DNA from: Pseudomonadota bacterium
GTDB taxonomy: Bacteria > Pseudomonadota > Gammaproteobacteria > Burkholderiales > Ferrovaceae
Direction of reading: 5' to 3'
NCBI GenBank assembly: GCA_021794775.1
Contig: JAJYQG010000127.1
Location: 1 to 7,534, forward strand
Length of the DNA: 7,534 nt
Position 1 is the first letter of the stretch, and every line of letters begins with the position of its first letter. The translations under genes and the position numbers were made by a program. The notes beneath the pieces were generated by a model. That model was given only the letters and a program-made list of their open reading frames with translations. It searched no databases and was not told where the DNA came from. Below are positions 1-7,534 of this stretch, one piece after another.

Positions 1-22
1 CAAGAAAACCGGTGTGTATTGA
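1..22 (+). CDS. atpA: ATP synthase F1 subunit alpha, C-terminal end only (partial)
   Basis: Only the last codons of an open frame entering from the left edge are visible. They read K-K-T-G-V-Y and then TGA at 20-22. A lysine-rich tail of this kind ending in an aromatic residue is what many proteobacterial F1 alpha subunits carry, and atpA is the gene normally found directly upstream of atpG. The stop lies 21 bases before the atpG start, which fits one operon. The identification rests on context plus six residues, so it is probable rather than proven. Confidence 0.72.
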
Positions 23-43
23 TCGCGCCTAGGAGAAGCTGAC

Positions 44-919
44 ATGGCAGGGTCTAAAGAAATCCGGATCAAGATCAAAAGCGTGCAGAACACACGCAAG
101 ATCACGAAGGCTATGGAAATGGTGGCTGCCAGCAAAATGCGCAAGGCACAAGAGCGCATGAGAGCGGCACGCCCCTACGGAGAAAAGATCCGCAAGGTGG
201 CTTCTCACCTGGCGCAGGCTCATCCGGAATATAAACACCCTTTTCTGGTGGCCAGATCCACGGTAAAACAAGTCGGTATTGTGCTGGTTACTTCCGATAA
301 GGGGTTATGCGGCGGCTTGAACTCAAACCTGTTGAGACAATTAACCCAGGCCATGAAACGCTGGGAGCAGGAAGGGGCAAAAATATCGGCGGTGGCGCTT
401 GGTAACAAGGGGTTGGGTTTTTTAAACCGAATAGGCGTCCCCGTGGTCGCTCAGGCAGTGCAGTTGGGAGACAAACCGCATATTGAAAAACTGGTGGGTC
501 CGCTCAAAGTGATGCTGGACCGTTACAAGAATGGTGAGGTGGATGCGGTTTATTTGGCTTACAACCGCTTCATCAACACCATGAAACAGCAACCAACGGT
601 CGAATGCATACTGCCACTGTCGCCGGAAAAGGTTTCTGGAGAAACGGTGCAGGAGGCTGCAGCGTGGGATTATATTTACGAACCAGATCCCCAGCAGGTC
701 ATTGATGAGTTGCTGCTGCGTTACGTTGAAGCTTTGATTTACCAAGCGGTGGCCGAAAATATTGCTTCGGAACAAAGTGCCCGCATGGTGGCAATGAAGG
801 CGGCATCTGACAACGCCGGTAACGTGATCAGCGAATTGCAACTGATTTACAACAAATCCCGTCAGGCTGCCATTACCAAAGAGCTGTCTGAGATCGTCGG
901 TGGCGCGGCCGCCGTTTGA
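44..919 (+). CDS. atpG: ATP synthase F1 subunit gamma
   Basis: This is the central rotating shaft of the F1 sector, which couples proton flow through Fo to catalysis in the alpha-beta hexamer on the cytoplasmic face of the inner membrane. The 291-residue length is normal for bacteria. The N-terminal helix, residues 1-40, carries the family pattern with I-K-S-V-x-N-T-x-K-I-T-K-A-M-x-M-V-A-A-S-K. The C-terminal helix, about 240-285, holds the other signature (A-R-M-x-A-M-K-A-A-x-D-N-A). These two helices form the coiled-coil axle. The internal [11 protein letters not shown] block near residues 83-93 is also typical. The start is supported by a strong Shine-Dalgarno AGGAG at 31-35, eight bases before ATG. 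The gene lies between atpA and atpD in the usual order. No truncation or odd residue was seen. Confidence 0.98.
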   Translation: MAGSKEIRIKIKSVQNTRKITKAMEMVAASKMRKAQERMRAARPYGEKIRKVASHLAQAHPEYKHPFLVARSTVKQVGIVLVTSDKGLCGGLNSNLLRQLTQAMKRWEQEGAKISAVALGNKGLGFLNRIGVPVVAQAVQLGDKPHIEKLVGPLKVMLDRYKNGEVDAVYLAYNRFINTMKQQPTVECILPLSPEKVSGETVQEAAAWDYIYEPDPQQVIDELLLRYVEALIYQAVAENIASEQSARMVAMKAASDNAGNVISELQLIYNKSRQAAITKELSEIVGGAAAV

Positions 920-944
920 ACATAATTCGGAACATACCTTTTAG

Positions 945-2333
<1,389 letters not shown>

Positions 2334-2350
2334 CAAGGGAACCCTTTTAC

Positions 2351-2776
2351 ATGACCAATGTTTTTCATGTGGACGTCGTCAGTGCCGAATCGGAAATTTT
2401 TTCCGGTGAAGCGGAATTCGTGGTTCTACCGGGTGAGTCCGGGGAACTGGGAATTTATCCGCGTCATACCCCACTGATCACACGGATTAGACCTGGCACA
2501 GTCAGGGTGCGTCTGCCTGGTGGGGCCGGGGAAGAAACGGTGTTTGTGGCGGGTGGAATCCTTGAAGTACAACCGGATGGTGTGACGGTACTGGCCGATA
2601 CCGCCATCCGCGCGCACGATCTGGATGAGGCCAAGGCGATGGAGGCCAAGCGCCTGGCTGAAGAATCGCTGCAAAATAAAACGGGCGATATCGATTATGC
2701 TCGGGCCTCAGCTGAGCTGGCTTCGGCCATTGCCCAATTGACGGCCATCAAGCATTTGCGCAAGGAAGCCCACTGA
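2351..2776 (+). CDS. atpC: ATP synthase F1 subunit epsilon
   Basis: Epsilon sits at the foot of the F1 stalk, links gamma to the c-ring and, in many bacteria, inhibits ATP hydrolysis through its C-terminal helices. The 141 residues give the standard two-part layout. An N-terminal beta-sandwich spans about 1-86 and includes the hallmark [16 protein letters not shown] stretch near residues 27-42. An alanine-rich helical hairpin spans about 90-138, so the regulatory C-terminal domain is present rather than lost. The gene follows atpD by 17 bases, with AAGGGA at 2335-2340 as a ribosome binding site ten bases before ATG. That site lies in a small inverted repeat. The TGA stop at 2774-2776 may overlap the true start of glmU. 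Confidence 0.97.
   Translation: MTNVFHVDVVSAESEIFSGEAEFVVLPGESGELGIYPRHTPLITRIRPGTVRVRLPGGAGEETVFVAGGILEVQPDGVTVLADTAIRAHDLDEAKAMEAKRLAEESLQNKTGDIDYARASAELASAIAQLTAIKHLRKEAH
2762..2775 (+). promoter_or_regulatory. Probable ribosome binding site and rare CTG start of glmU
   Basis: AAGGA at 2762-2766 inside the last codons of atpC is followed six bases later by CTG at 2773-2775. That CTG is in frame with glmU and overlaps the atpC stop codon (C-TGA). Starting here would add nine residues, L-S-S-S-A-P-Q-L-D in standard reading, before V-V-V-L-A-A-G. No ATG, GTG or TTG lies in frame between the upstream stop at 2713 and the GTG at 2800, and no Shine-Dalgarno is visible just before that GTG. Use of a CTG start is inference. 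Confidence 0.55.
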
Positions 2777-2799
2777 GCTCCTCTGCGCCACAACTGGAT

Positions 2800-4164
2800 G
2801 TGGTGGTTCTGGCTGCGGGCCAGGGCAAGCGTATGCATTCCCGTTTGCCCAAAGTGCTCCAGCCGATTGCCGCTCAGCCCATGCTGGCTCATGTACTGGC
2901 TACGGCGCGGCAGCTAAAACCCGAGGCCTTGGTCGTCGTCTACGGTCATGGTGCTGATGCAGTACGTGCCCAGTTTACGGAAAATGACCTCCGCTGGGCT
3001 TTTCAGGAAGAACAAAAGGGAACGGGCCATGCTTTGCTGCAGGCTCTTAACCACCTGAGCGCTCAGGAAAGCAAGGTACTGGTTCTTTACGGCGATGTTC
3101 CGCTTTTGCAACCGGCGACGCTGCAGCGTATGTTGAGCCATCCGGCGGAGCGTTTGGTCTTGCTGACGCAAACCGTACAGAATCCCAAGGGTTACGGCAG
3201 AATCTTGCGCAACGATGCGGGCTCGATTGTCGGAATCAGGGAAGAGAAAGATGCCGATGATCGAGAAAAAGAGATTCTCGAAGTCAATACCGGCATCATG
3301 CTGATGCCAGGTCAACGCTTGAGGGGCTGGTTGTCTCGCCTGAACTGCGATAATGCCCAAGGGGAATATTACCTGACCGATGTGGTTGCACTTGCTGTCG
3401 GCGATGGTGTCACCGTTGAATCGGAAGAGCCTGGTTATCCTTGGGAAGCCTTGGGTGTTAACGATAAGGTTCAGCTGGCTCAGCTGGAGCGCATACATCA
3501 AGCCTGTGAGGCAGAAAAATTGATGAAGGAAGGGGTGACGATCATCGATCCTGAGCGTCTAACCCTCCGTGGCAAGGTCTCCTGTGGTAGGGATGTTACC
3601 CTTGATGTCGGGGTTATCCTCGAAGGCACGGTGGTCCTGGAGGACGGTGTCTCGGTGGGCGCCTACAGTATCGTGCGAAACTCCAGACTGGGATGCGGAG
3701 CAGAAGTGCATCCTTACAGCATGATAGATGGCTCGGTCGTGGGACAAGATAACCGCATCGGGCCTTATGCACGCTTGCGACCTGGCACCGAGACCGGACA
3801 CAGTGTTCATGTTGGCAACTATGTTGAAATCAAGAATAGCAGCATGGGTGAGCAGAGCAAGGCAAACCACCTTTCCTACATCGGTGATAGCACGGTGGGT
3901 TGTCGGGTAAATATCGGTGCAGGAACGATTACATGCAATTACGACGGTGTCAACAAGCATCGCACCGTCATCGGAAACGATGTGTTCATCGGTTCCGATA
4001 CGCAGTTGATCGCTCCCGTCACTGTTGAGGATGGCGCCACCATTGGAGCCGGATCAACCATTGTGACGACGGCTCCCGCGCATCAGTTGACGTTATCGCG
4101 TGTACGTCAGACGAGCATCCCTGCTTGGCGTCGTCCTAGAAAAATCGATAAGCCAAAGTCTTAA
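2800..4164 (+). CDS. glmU: Bifunctional GlmU: glucosamine-1-phosphate N-acetyltransferase / GlcNAc-1-phosphate uridylyltransferase
   Basis: GlmU makes UDP-GlcNAc for peptidoglycan and lipopolysaccharide. It acetylates glucosamine-1-phosphate with acetyl-CoA and then transfers UMP from UTP, in the cytoplasm. Counting from the GTG at 2800, the uridylyltransferase half covers about residues 1-222: L-A-A-G-Q-G-K-R-M, Q-K-G-T-G-H-A at 72-78, Y-G-D-V-P with metal ligand D99, E-V-N-T-G at 161-165, and N221. From about 250 the chain is a left-handed beta-helix of hexapeptide repeats. Acetyltransferase residues equivalent to E. coli R333, K351, H363 and N386 are present as R327, K345, H357 and N380. 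GTG 2800 is the first conventional start, but it leaves almost nothing before the first beta strand; CTG 2773 fits better. The gene follows atpC as in many proteobacteria. glmS is not next: a convergent gene follows instead. Confidence 0.97.
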   Translation: MVVLAAGQGKRMHSRLPKVLQPIAAQPMLAHVLATARQLKPEALVVVYGHGADAVRAQFTENDLRWAFQEEQKGTGHALLQALNHLSAQESKVLVLYGDVPLLQPATLQRMLSHPAERLVLLTQTVQNPKGYGRILRNDAGSIVGIREEKDADDREKEILEVNTGIMLMPGQRLRGWLSRLNCDNAQGEYYLTDVVALAVGDGVTVESEEPGYPWEALGVNDKVQLAQLERIHQACEAEKLMKEGVTIIDPERLTLRGKVSCGRDVTLDVGVILEGTVVLEDGVSVGAYSIVRNSRLGCGAEVHPYSMIDGSVVGQDNRIGPYARLRPGTETGHSVHVGNYVEIKNSSMGEQSKANHLSYIGDSTVGCRVNIGAGTITCNYDGVNKHRTVIGNDVFIGSDTQLIAPVTVEDGATIGAGSTIVTTAPAHQLTLSRVRQTSIPAWRRPRKIDKPKS

Positions 4165-4177
4165 CTTTTGAACAGAC

Positions 4178-4828
4178 TCAACGTTTCTTCTTAAGCTGCA
4201 TTTCCTCGGCAATCAGCGTATTCATGACAGGGAAAAGGGCTTCGATACTGCCTGCCTGGGTAGGAGAAGTCGCATATCTGCCGTCGATGATGACAGTAGG
4301 GACGCCATCGACCCCGTAGTTCATGGCTGTTTGATCCCCTTGTTGAACTTTACTCTGGATCGAGAAAGATCGATACAGGGGAATGAACTGATCGCGTTTG
4401 ACTCCTTGCTGCTCCAACCAGTCGAACAGAACATCCTCGGAAAAAAGATTGATGTTTTGATCGTGGATGGCCTGGAATATTTTTACTTGCAAGCGATCGG
4501 CTTGATGCAGGGTATCCAGGACATAATAAGTTCTCGCCAGCACAGCCCATTGCTCATGGCCGAAGGTGACGGGTATGCGGCGAAAAACGACAGAAGCCGG
4601 AAGTTTATGGGACCATGGCTCGATGTAGGGGGCCAGATGGGCGCAATGGGGGCAGCCGTAGGAGAAAACCTCGAGAACTTCGACGTTTGGGCCTGGAAGA
4701 GGCGTCGGTCCAAGAACTTGATAATCCTTACCAGCCTGGATCGCTGCCGAAGCAGCCTGGGATATCACGGGCAACAAGGTTAAGGCTAACCCTTGGGTAA
4801 GAAACTGGCGACGAGACAGGGGCAACAT
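4178..4828 (-). CDS. dsbA: Thiol:disulfide interchange protein, DsbA family, with Tat-like signal
   Basis: This is a periplasmic thioredoxin-fold oxidoreductase that introduces disulfide bonds into exported proteins and would normally be reoxidised by DsbB. Of 216 residues, 1-28 form a signal peptide: S-R-R-Q-F-L at 5-10, a hydrophobic stretch at about 13-23, and an A-S-A cleavage site at 26-28. The mature protein contains the active site C59-P-H-C62, the classic DsbA dipeptide, in F-S-Y-G-C-P-H-C. The G-V-P cis-proline loop has P177, and a helical insertion lies between them. The C-terminus is lysine-rich (K-K-K-R). The start is supported by GAGG (top-strand 4838-4841) nine bases upstream of ATG. 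The gene lies 24 bases after the SPOR gene and has no visible promoter of its own. A DsbA versus DsbL-type paralogue cannot be separated by eye. Confidence 0.93.
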   Translation of the reverse strand: MLPLSRRQFLTQGLALTLLPVISQAASAAIQAGKDYQVLGPTPLPGPNVEVLEVFSYGCPHCAHLAPYIEPWSHKLPASVVFRRIPVTFGHEQWAVLARTYYVLDTLHQADRLQVKIFQAIHDQNINLFSEDVLFDWLEQQGVKRDQFIPLYRSFSIQSKVQQGDQTAMNYGVDGVPTVIIDGRYATSPTQAGSIEALFPVMNTLIAEEMQLKKKR

Positions 4829-4852
4829 GATGAATAACCTCAGCAGGGATGA

Positions 4853-5575
4853 TTAGCCATGGGGAATCAGAGAACTTCGGCTCGTCGTGGTTTCTCTCAG
4901 GACTTGGGCCGAAATGTTATTGTCTTTGAGTGTTTTGACCATATTGCGTACTTCGTCCACGGAACTGAAAGGACCAACCCTGACACGGTAGTAGGGTGGT
5001 TTACCGTTGGAATCGGAGGGCATGACGGTGCTGTCAACACCCAGCAAGGCTAAGTTGGCCCGTTGATTTTCGGCTTCCGAACTCAGTGCAAACGCACCGG
5101 TCTGGATGAAATAGCGGACGGAAACAGGATGGAGTTCATCCCCTAGCGTGGAAGGCAGTGACGACGTTGCTGGAGCAGGTGTATGTGAGACGGGAACCGA
5201 CAGGGTGTCTGAGGTTGATACACCTTGCATGTTGGTGGAGGGGGCAGCCTGAGGGGCTGAAGCCGTCTCGATGTTGTGATCCTTGTCGGTCGATGTGGCG
5301 GCGGTATTGGCGGCTGCGGCATCGCTGGCGTTGGAAGTTACCGGTGTGGGAGAAAGAAAACCACGTTTGGCTGCATCGGTGTTGCCCGTATGATTCTCCA
5401 CCGGCATCGGTTGGGAGGGTGTGGCACGGGGCATGAGAGGACTGGAAAGATGGCTGATGTACAGGGCGACACCTGCCGCAATCAAGGTTCCCCCCGCCAG
5501 GCCCGCCATGATGCCGGTGAAGAACCCCCCTTTCTTCGCCGGAGCATCAGGATTCTTGACAGAGGGATTGGACAT
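4853..5575 (-). CDS. SPOR-domain membrane protein (FtsN/DedD-like)
   Basis: This is a 240-residue bitopic inner-membrane protein. Residues 1-18 are short and rich in lysine and polar residues. One transmembrane helix follows at about 19-41, rich in G, A, L and I, giving an N-in, C-out topology. Residues 45-148 form a low-complexity linker rich in A, S, T and P. The C-terminal SPOR domain, about 152-226, has Y-F-I-Q-T-G-A-F at 155-162, an E-A-E-N-Q-R-A helix start, and Y-Y-R-V-R-V-G-P-F at 195-203. SPOR domains bind denuded peptidoglycan glycan strands at the division site, so a role at the septum is likely, but whether this is the functional FtsN cannot be decided here. A weak GAG lies eight bases upstream of ATG. 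The gene sits 20 bases after argS and 24 before dsbA, probably in one transcript. Confidence 0.9.
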   Translation of the reverse strand: MSNPSVKNPDAPAKKGGFFTGIMAGLAGGTLIAAGVALYISHLSSPLMPRATPSQPMPVENHTGNTDAAKRGFLSPTPVTSNASDAAAANTAATSTDKDHNIETASAPQAAPSTNMQGVSTSDTLSVPVSHTPAPATSSLPSTLGDELHPVSVRYFIQTGAFALSSEAENQRANLALLGVDSTVMPSDSNGKPPYYRVRVGPFSSVDEVRNMVKTLKDNNISAQVLRETTTSRSSLIPHG

Positions 5576-5595
5576 GGCAGTTACTCATGAAGGGC

Positions 5596-7368
5596 TTACA
5601 TGGACGTTGGAGCGGAAACACCCAGAAGGTTCAATCCGTCTCGCAATACGGTCTGGATACTTTTCAATAACGTGATACGGGCAAGAGATTCATGGCAATC
5701 AAGGAAAGGAACGGCGTTGTAGTACGCATGAAACTCCGCGGCCAGATCACGCAAGTAAAAAGCCACTTGATGTGGCGCCAACTCCTGAGCTGCTTGGCGT
5801 ATTACCGTAGGGTAGGTGCGCAAGGACTTGAATAAGGCGACCTCTGCGGGATGGATGAGCGGTGACAGATCGACGTGACCCGAATCCGGCGCAACAGAAT
5901 CATCCTGCCAACGTTCAAGAACGCGCGCAATGCGTGCGTGAGCATACTGAATATAGTAAACCGGATTATCCTGAGACTGAGCCAAAGCAAGGTCAAGATC
6001 AAAATCAAGATGTTGGTCCGATTTGCGCAAAACATAAAACAGGCGCGCAGCATCACGGCCCACTTCATGGCGCAAGCTTCTGAGCGTGACAAATTGCCCC
6101 TTGCGTGTGGACATCTGGGCTTTTTCGCCCTGGCGAAAGAGGCTTACAAATTGAACGAGGGGAACCGTCAAGCGCGCTGTGTCATACCCCAGTGCTTGTA
6201 GCGCGGCAACCACGCGAGGAATATAACCATGGTGGTCGGCGCCCCAAACATCGATCAAGCGTGAGAAGCCACGTTCAAACTTGTTGGCGTGGTAGGCAAT
6301 ATCGGAGGCGAAGTAAGTGTAAAGACCATTGTCACGCTGGACAACGCGGTCTTTTTCATCACCAAAATCGGTTGAACGAAACCAGGTTGCGCCATCGCGC
6401 AGATACAAGTGACCGGCTGCCGATAAGCGATTCACCACCTGGGCGACAGCGCCTGAATCAAACAGGGATTGCTCGGAAAACCAGGTGTCAAAAGTTACGC
6501 CGAATTCGGCAAGATCCTGACGGCAGTCTTCAATCTGCTGGGCTAGAACAAAAACATGCAACTCACCATAGGTTGTGCCCAGCAGAGATTTGGCAGCAGC
6601 GATCAGGCAATCCATATGGGCTTCTTCGGCATCGGCTGCCACGGTTTGGCCCATGAGATGAGGGGATGCACTGCGCAACGCTGCGTCCATGGAGTCGGGT
6701 TCGCCCAGAGCGAGCAGGTTCATGGCATCGCCAGCCATGGATTGAACGTAATCGCCCTGGTATCCGTTGGCAGGAAAAGGGAACGTGAACGCAGGGGAAA
6801 GTGCCAGCGCCCGTAACCACGTGGAAACGGTGAGGATATCCATCTGGCGGCCAGCATCGTTGACATAATACTCACGATGAACGGTATAGCCGGCCTTATC
6901 AAGCAGATTGGCCAGCGAAGCACCAAAGGCTGCTCCGCGACCATGGCCAACATGTAAGGGGCCAGTAGGGTTACTGGATACGAATTCCACCAGAACGGGT
7001 TGCTGATGGCCCAGGTTCAAACGGGCATAATCCGATCCCAAGGCAAGAATTTCGGTCACCACCGATTGGCGTGCAGCGGGACTGAGAAAAAGATTGATGA
7101 AGCCGGCTCCGGCAATCTCGCTACGTTCAATCAGAGGCGAGTCGGGAAGGCGAGCCAAAATCAGGTTTGCTACCTCTCTGGGTGGAAGACGCAGCAACTT
7201 GGCCAGTTGTAGGGCGATGGGCGTCGAATAGTCGCCATGGCTGGCCTGTTTGGGGCGTTCCAGAACGATGGGAGCGTTGGGTTCTGTGGCAACGTGAGCC
7301 ACGGCTTGCGACAACAGCTCGATCAAATGGTCTTCGAGCGACAGAGAGGGAGAAGAGGCAACCGTCAT
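5596..7368 (-). CDS. argS: Arginyl-tRNA synthetase
   Basis: This class I aminoacyl-tRNA synthetase charges tRNA-Arg with arginine using ATP in the cytoplasm. It has 590 residues, near the normal size. The N-terminal tRNA D-loop-recognition domain spans about residues 13-95. The Rossmann catalytic core carries S-S-N-P-T-G-P-L-H-V-G-H with the HIGH motif as H-V-G-H at 139-142, then Y-Y-V-N-D-A-G-R-Q near 167-175 and W-G-A-D-H-H-G at 375-381. The KMSKS loop is the degenerate Q-M-S-T-R-K-G at 418-424, a known kind of deviation among arginyl enzymes. The C-terminal DALR anticodon-binding domain, about 468-590, begins with the family mark Y-I-Q-Y-A-H-A-R-I. The start codon is five bases after the rubredoxin stop, with only a weak AAAAG-like site, so translational coupling to the upstream gene is plausible. 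The gene is intact. Confidence 0.98.
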   Translation of the reverse strand: MTVASSPSLSLEDHLIELLSQAVAHVATEPNAPIVLERPKQASHGDYSTPIALQLAKLLRLPPREVANLILARLPDSPLIERSEIAGAGFINLFLSPAARQSVVTEILALGSDYARLNLGHQQPVLVEFVSSNPTGPLHVGHGRGAAFGASLANLLDKAGYTVHREYYVNDAGRQMDILTVSTWLRALALSPAFTFPFPANGYQGDYVQSMAGDAMNLLALGEPDSMDAALRSASPHLMGQTVAADAEEAHMDCLIAAAKSLLGTTYGELHVFVLAQQIEDCRQDLAEFGVTFDTWFSEQSLFDSGAVAQVVNRLSAAGHLYLRDGATWFRSTDFGDEKDRVVQRDNGLYTYFASDIAYHANKFERGFSRLIDVWGADHHGYIPRVVAALQALGYDTARLTVPLVQFVSLFRQGEKAQMSTRKGQFVTLRSLRHEVGRDAARLFYVLRKSDQHLDFDLDLALAQSQDNPVYYIQYAHARIARVLERWQDDSVAPDSGHVDLSPLIHPAEVALFKSLRTYPTVIRQAAQELAPHQVAFYLRDLAAEFHAYYNAVPFLDCHESLARITLLKSIQTVLRDGLNLLGVSAPTSM

Positions 7369-7373
7369 ATCTT

Positions 7374-7534
7374 TTAGATTTCAATCAGTTCAAAATCTTC
7401 TTTACGAGCACCGCACTCGGGACAAACCCAGTTGAGGGGAACGTCTGTCCAACGGGTTCCGGGAGCGATCCCATCTTCAGGCGCGCCCATTTCCTCGTCG
7501 TAAATATAGCCACAAATAAGGCACAGATAGGTTT
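7374..7534 (-). CDS. Rubredoxin (partial, extreme N-terminus off the window)
   Basis: This is a small cytoplasmic iron-only electron carrier in which one Fe is held by four cysteines. Reading leftward from the edge, 52 complete codons end in TAA at 7374-7376. The two knuckles C-L-I-C-G (visible residues 4-8) and C-P-E-C-G (37-41) supply the four ligands. Between them are Y-I-Y-D-E and G-I-A-P-G-T-R-W-T-D-V-P, the standard rubredoxin core, and the tail F-E-L-I-E-I resembles pseudomonad-type rubredoxins. Full-length relatives begin two or three residues earlier, and the cut codon ends in AA, which fits a lysine, so only about two residues should be missing. It is too short to be a rubrerythrin, and no fused domain is seen. 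It lies five bases upstream of argS. Its redox partner is not in view. Confidence 0.95.
   Translation of the reverse strand, partial: TYLCLICGYIYDEEMGAPEDGIAPGTRWTDVPLNWVCPECGARKEDFELIEI

Noticed and set aside
911..920. GCCGTTTGAA at the end of atpG, one base from the neisserial DNA uptake sequence
   Set aside because: The bases simply encode the last A-V codons and stop of AtpG. I noticed no further copies in the window, whereas true uptake sequences are frequent.
2914..3501. Open frame of 195 codons on the minus strand, opposite glmU
   Set aside because: It sits entirely under conserved GlmU sequence. No family resemblance or ribosome binding site was seen, so it is a shadow of glmU codon use.
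4331..4783. Open frame of 150 codons on the plus strand, opposite dsbA
   Set aside because: It is antisense to the DsbA domain including its active site, and the translation shows no domain. dsbA explains the sequence fully.
5131..5441. Compositionally biased stretch in the SPOR gene, considered as a tandem repeat
   Set aside because: The A/S/T/P-rich linker has no regular repeating unit at DNA or protein level. It is an ordinary periplasmic spacer between membrane anchor and SPOR domain.
6000..6012. AAAATCAAGA-type near-repeats around 5990-6012 in argS
   Set aside because: They encode the D-F-D-L-D-L-D-L run of ArgRS (residues 455-460 and flanks) on the minus strand; the repetition follows from the protein sequence.
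6105..6656. Open frame of 183 codons on the plus strand, inside argS
   Set aside because: It lies wholly opposite the intact argS coding sequence, has no recognisable domain and a composition typical of an antisense shadow (rich in R, H, Q and P).

Overview
The window looks like ordinary chromosomal DNA of a proteobacterium, most likely a betaproteobacterium. I infer this from the gene order (ATP synthase genes running straight into glmU; argS followed by a SPOR-domain gene and a dsbA-type gene) and from the style of the F1-beta, GlmU and rubredoxin sequences. No genus can be named from sequence reading alone. Base composition is moderate and looks even throughout, and nothing suggests recent transfer: I see no tRNA, rRNA, insertion sequence, phage gene, CRISPR array or long repeat.

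Left half, plus strand: the last six codons of atpA, then atpG (gamma), atpD (beta) and atpC (epsilon) of the F1Fo ATP synthase, then glmU, the bifunctional enzyme that makes UDP-N-acetylglucosamine. All gaps are under 40 bases, so this reads as the 3' part of an atp operon with glmU attached. The start of glmU is the main annotation problem: a good Shine-Dalgarno sequence and the protein alignment point to a rare CTG start at 2773 that overlaps the atpC stop, rather than the GTG at 2800.

Right half, minus strand, read from the right edge: a rubredoxin lacking only its first residues, argS (arginyl-tRNA synthetase), a membrane-anchored SPOR-domain protein, and a periplasmic DsbA-type thiol:disulfide oxidoreductase with a twin-arginine-like signal peptide. 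The gaps are 5, 20 and 24 bases, so these four genes are probably co-transcribed. They meet glmU tail to tail with only 13 bases between the stop codons and no clear terminator.

Functionally the window is housekeeping: ATP synthesis, cell-envelope precursor synthesis, translation, probable septal or peptidoglycan-binding work, and periplasmic protein folding. No stretch over 300 bases lacks a gene. I found no undescribed system; the points worth checking are start-codon choice, the export route of the DsbA protein, the rubredoxin-argS linkage and the compact convergent junction.
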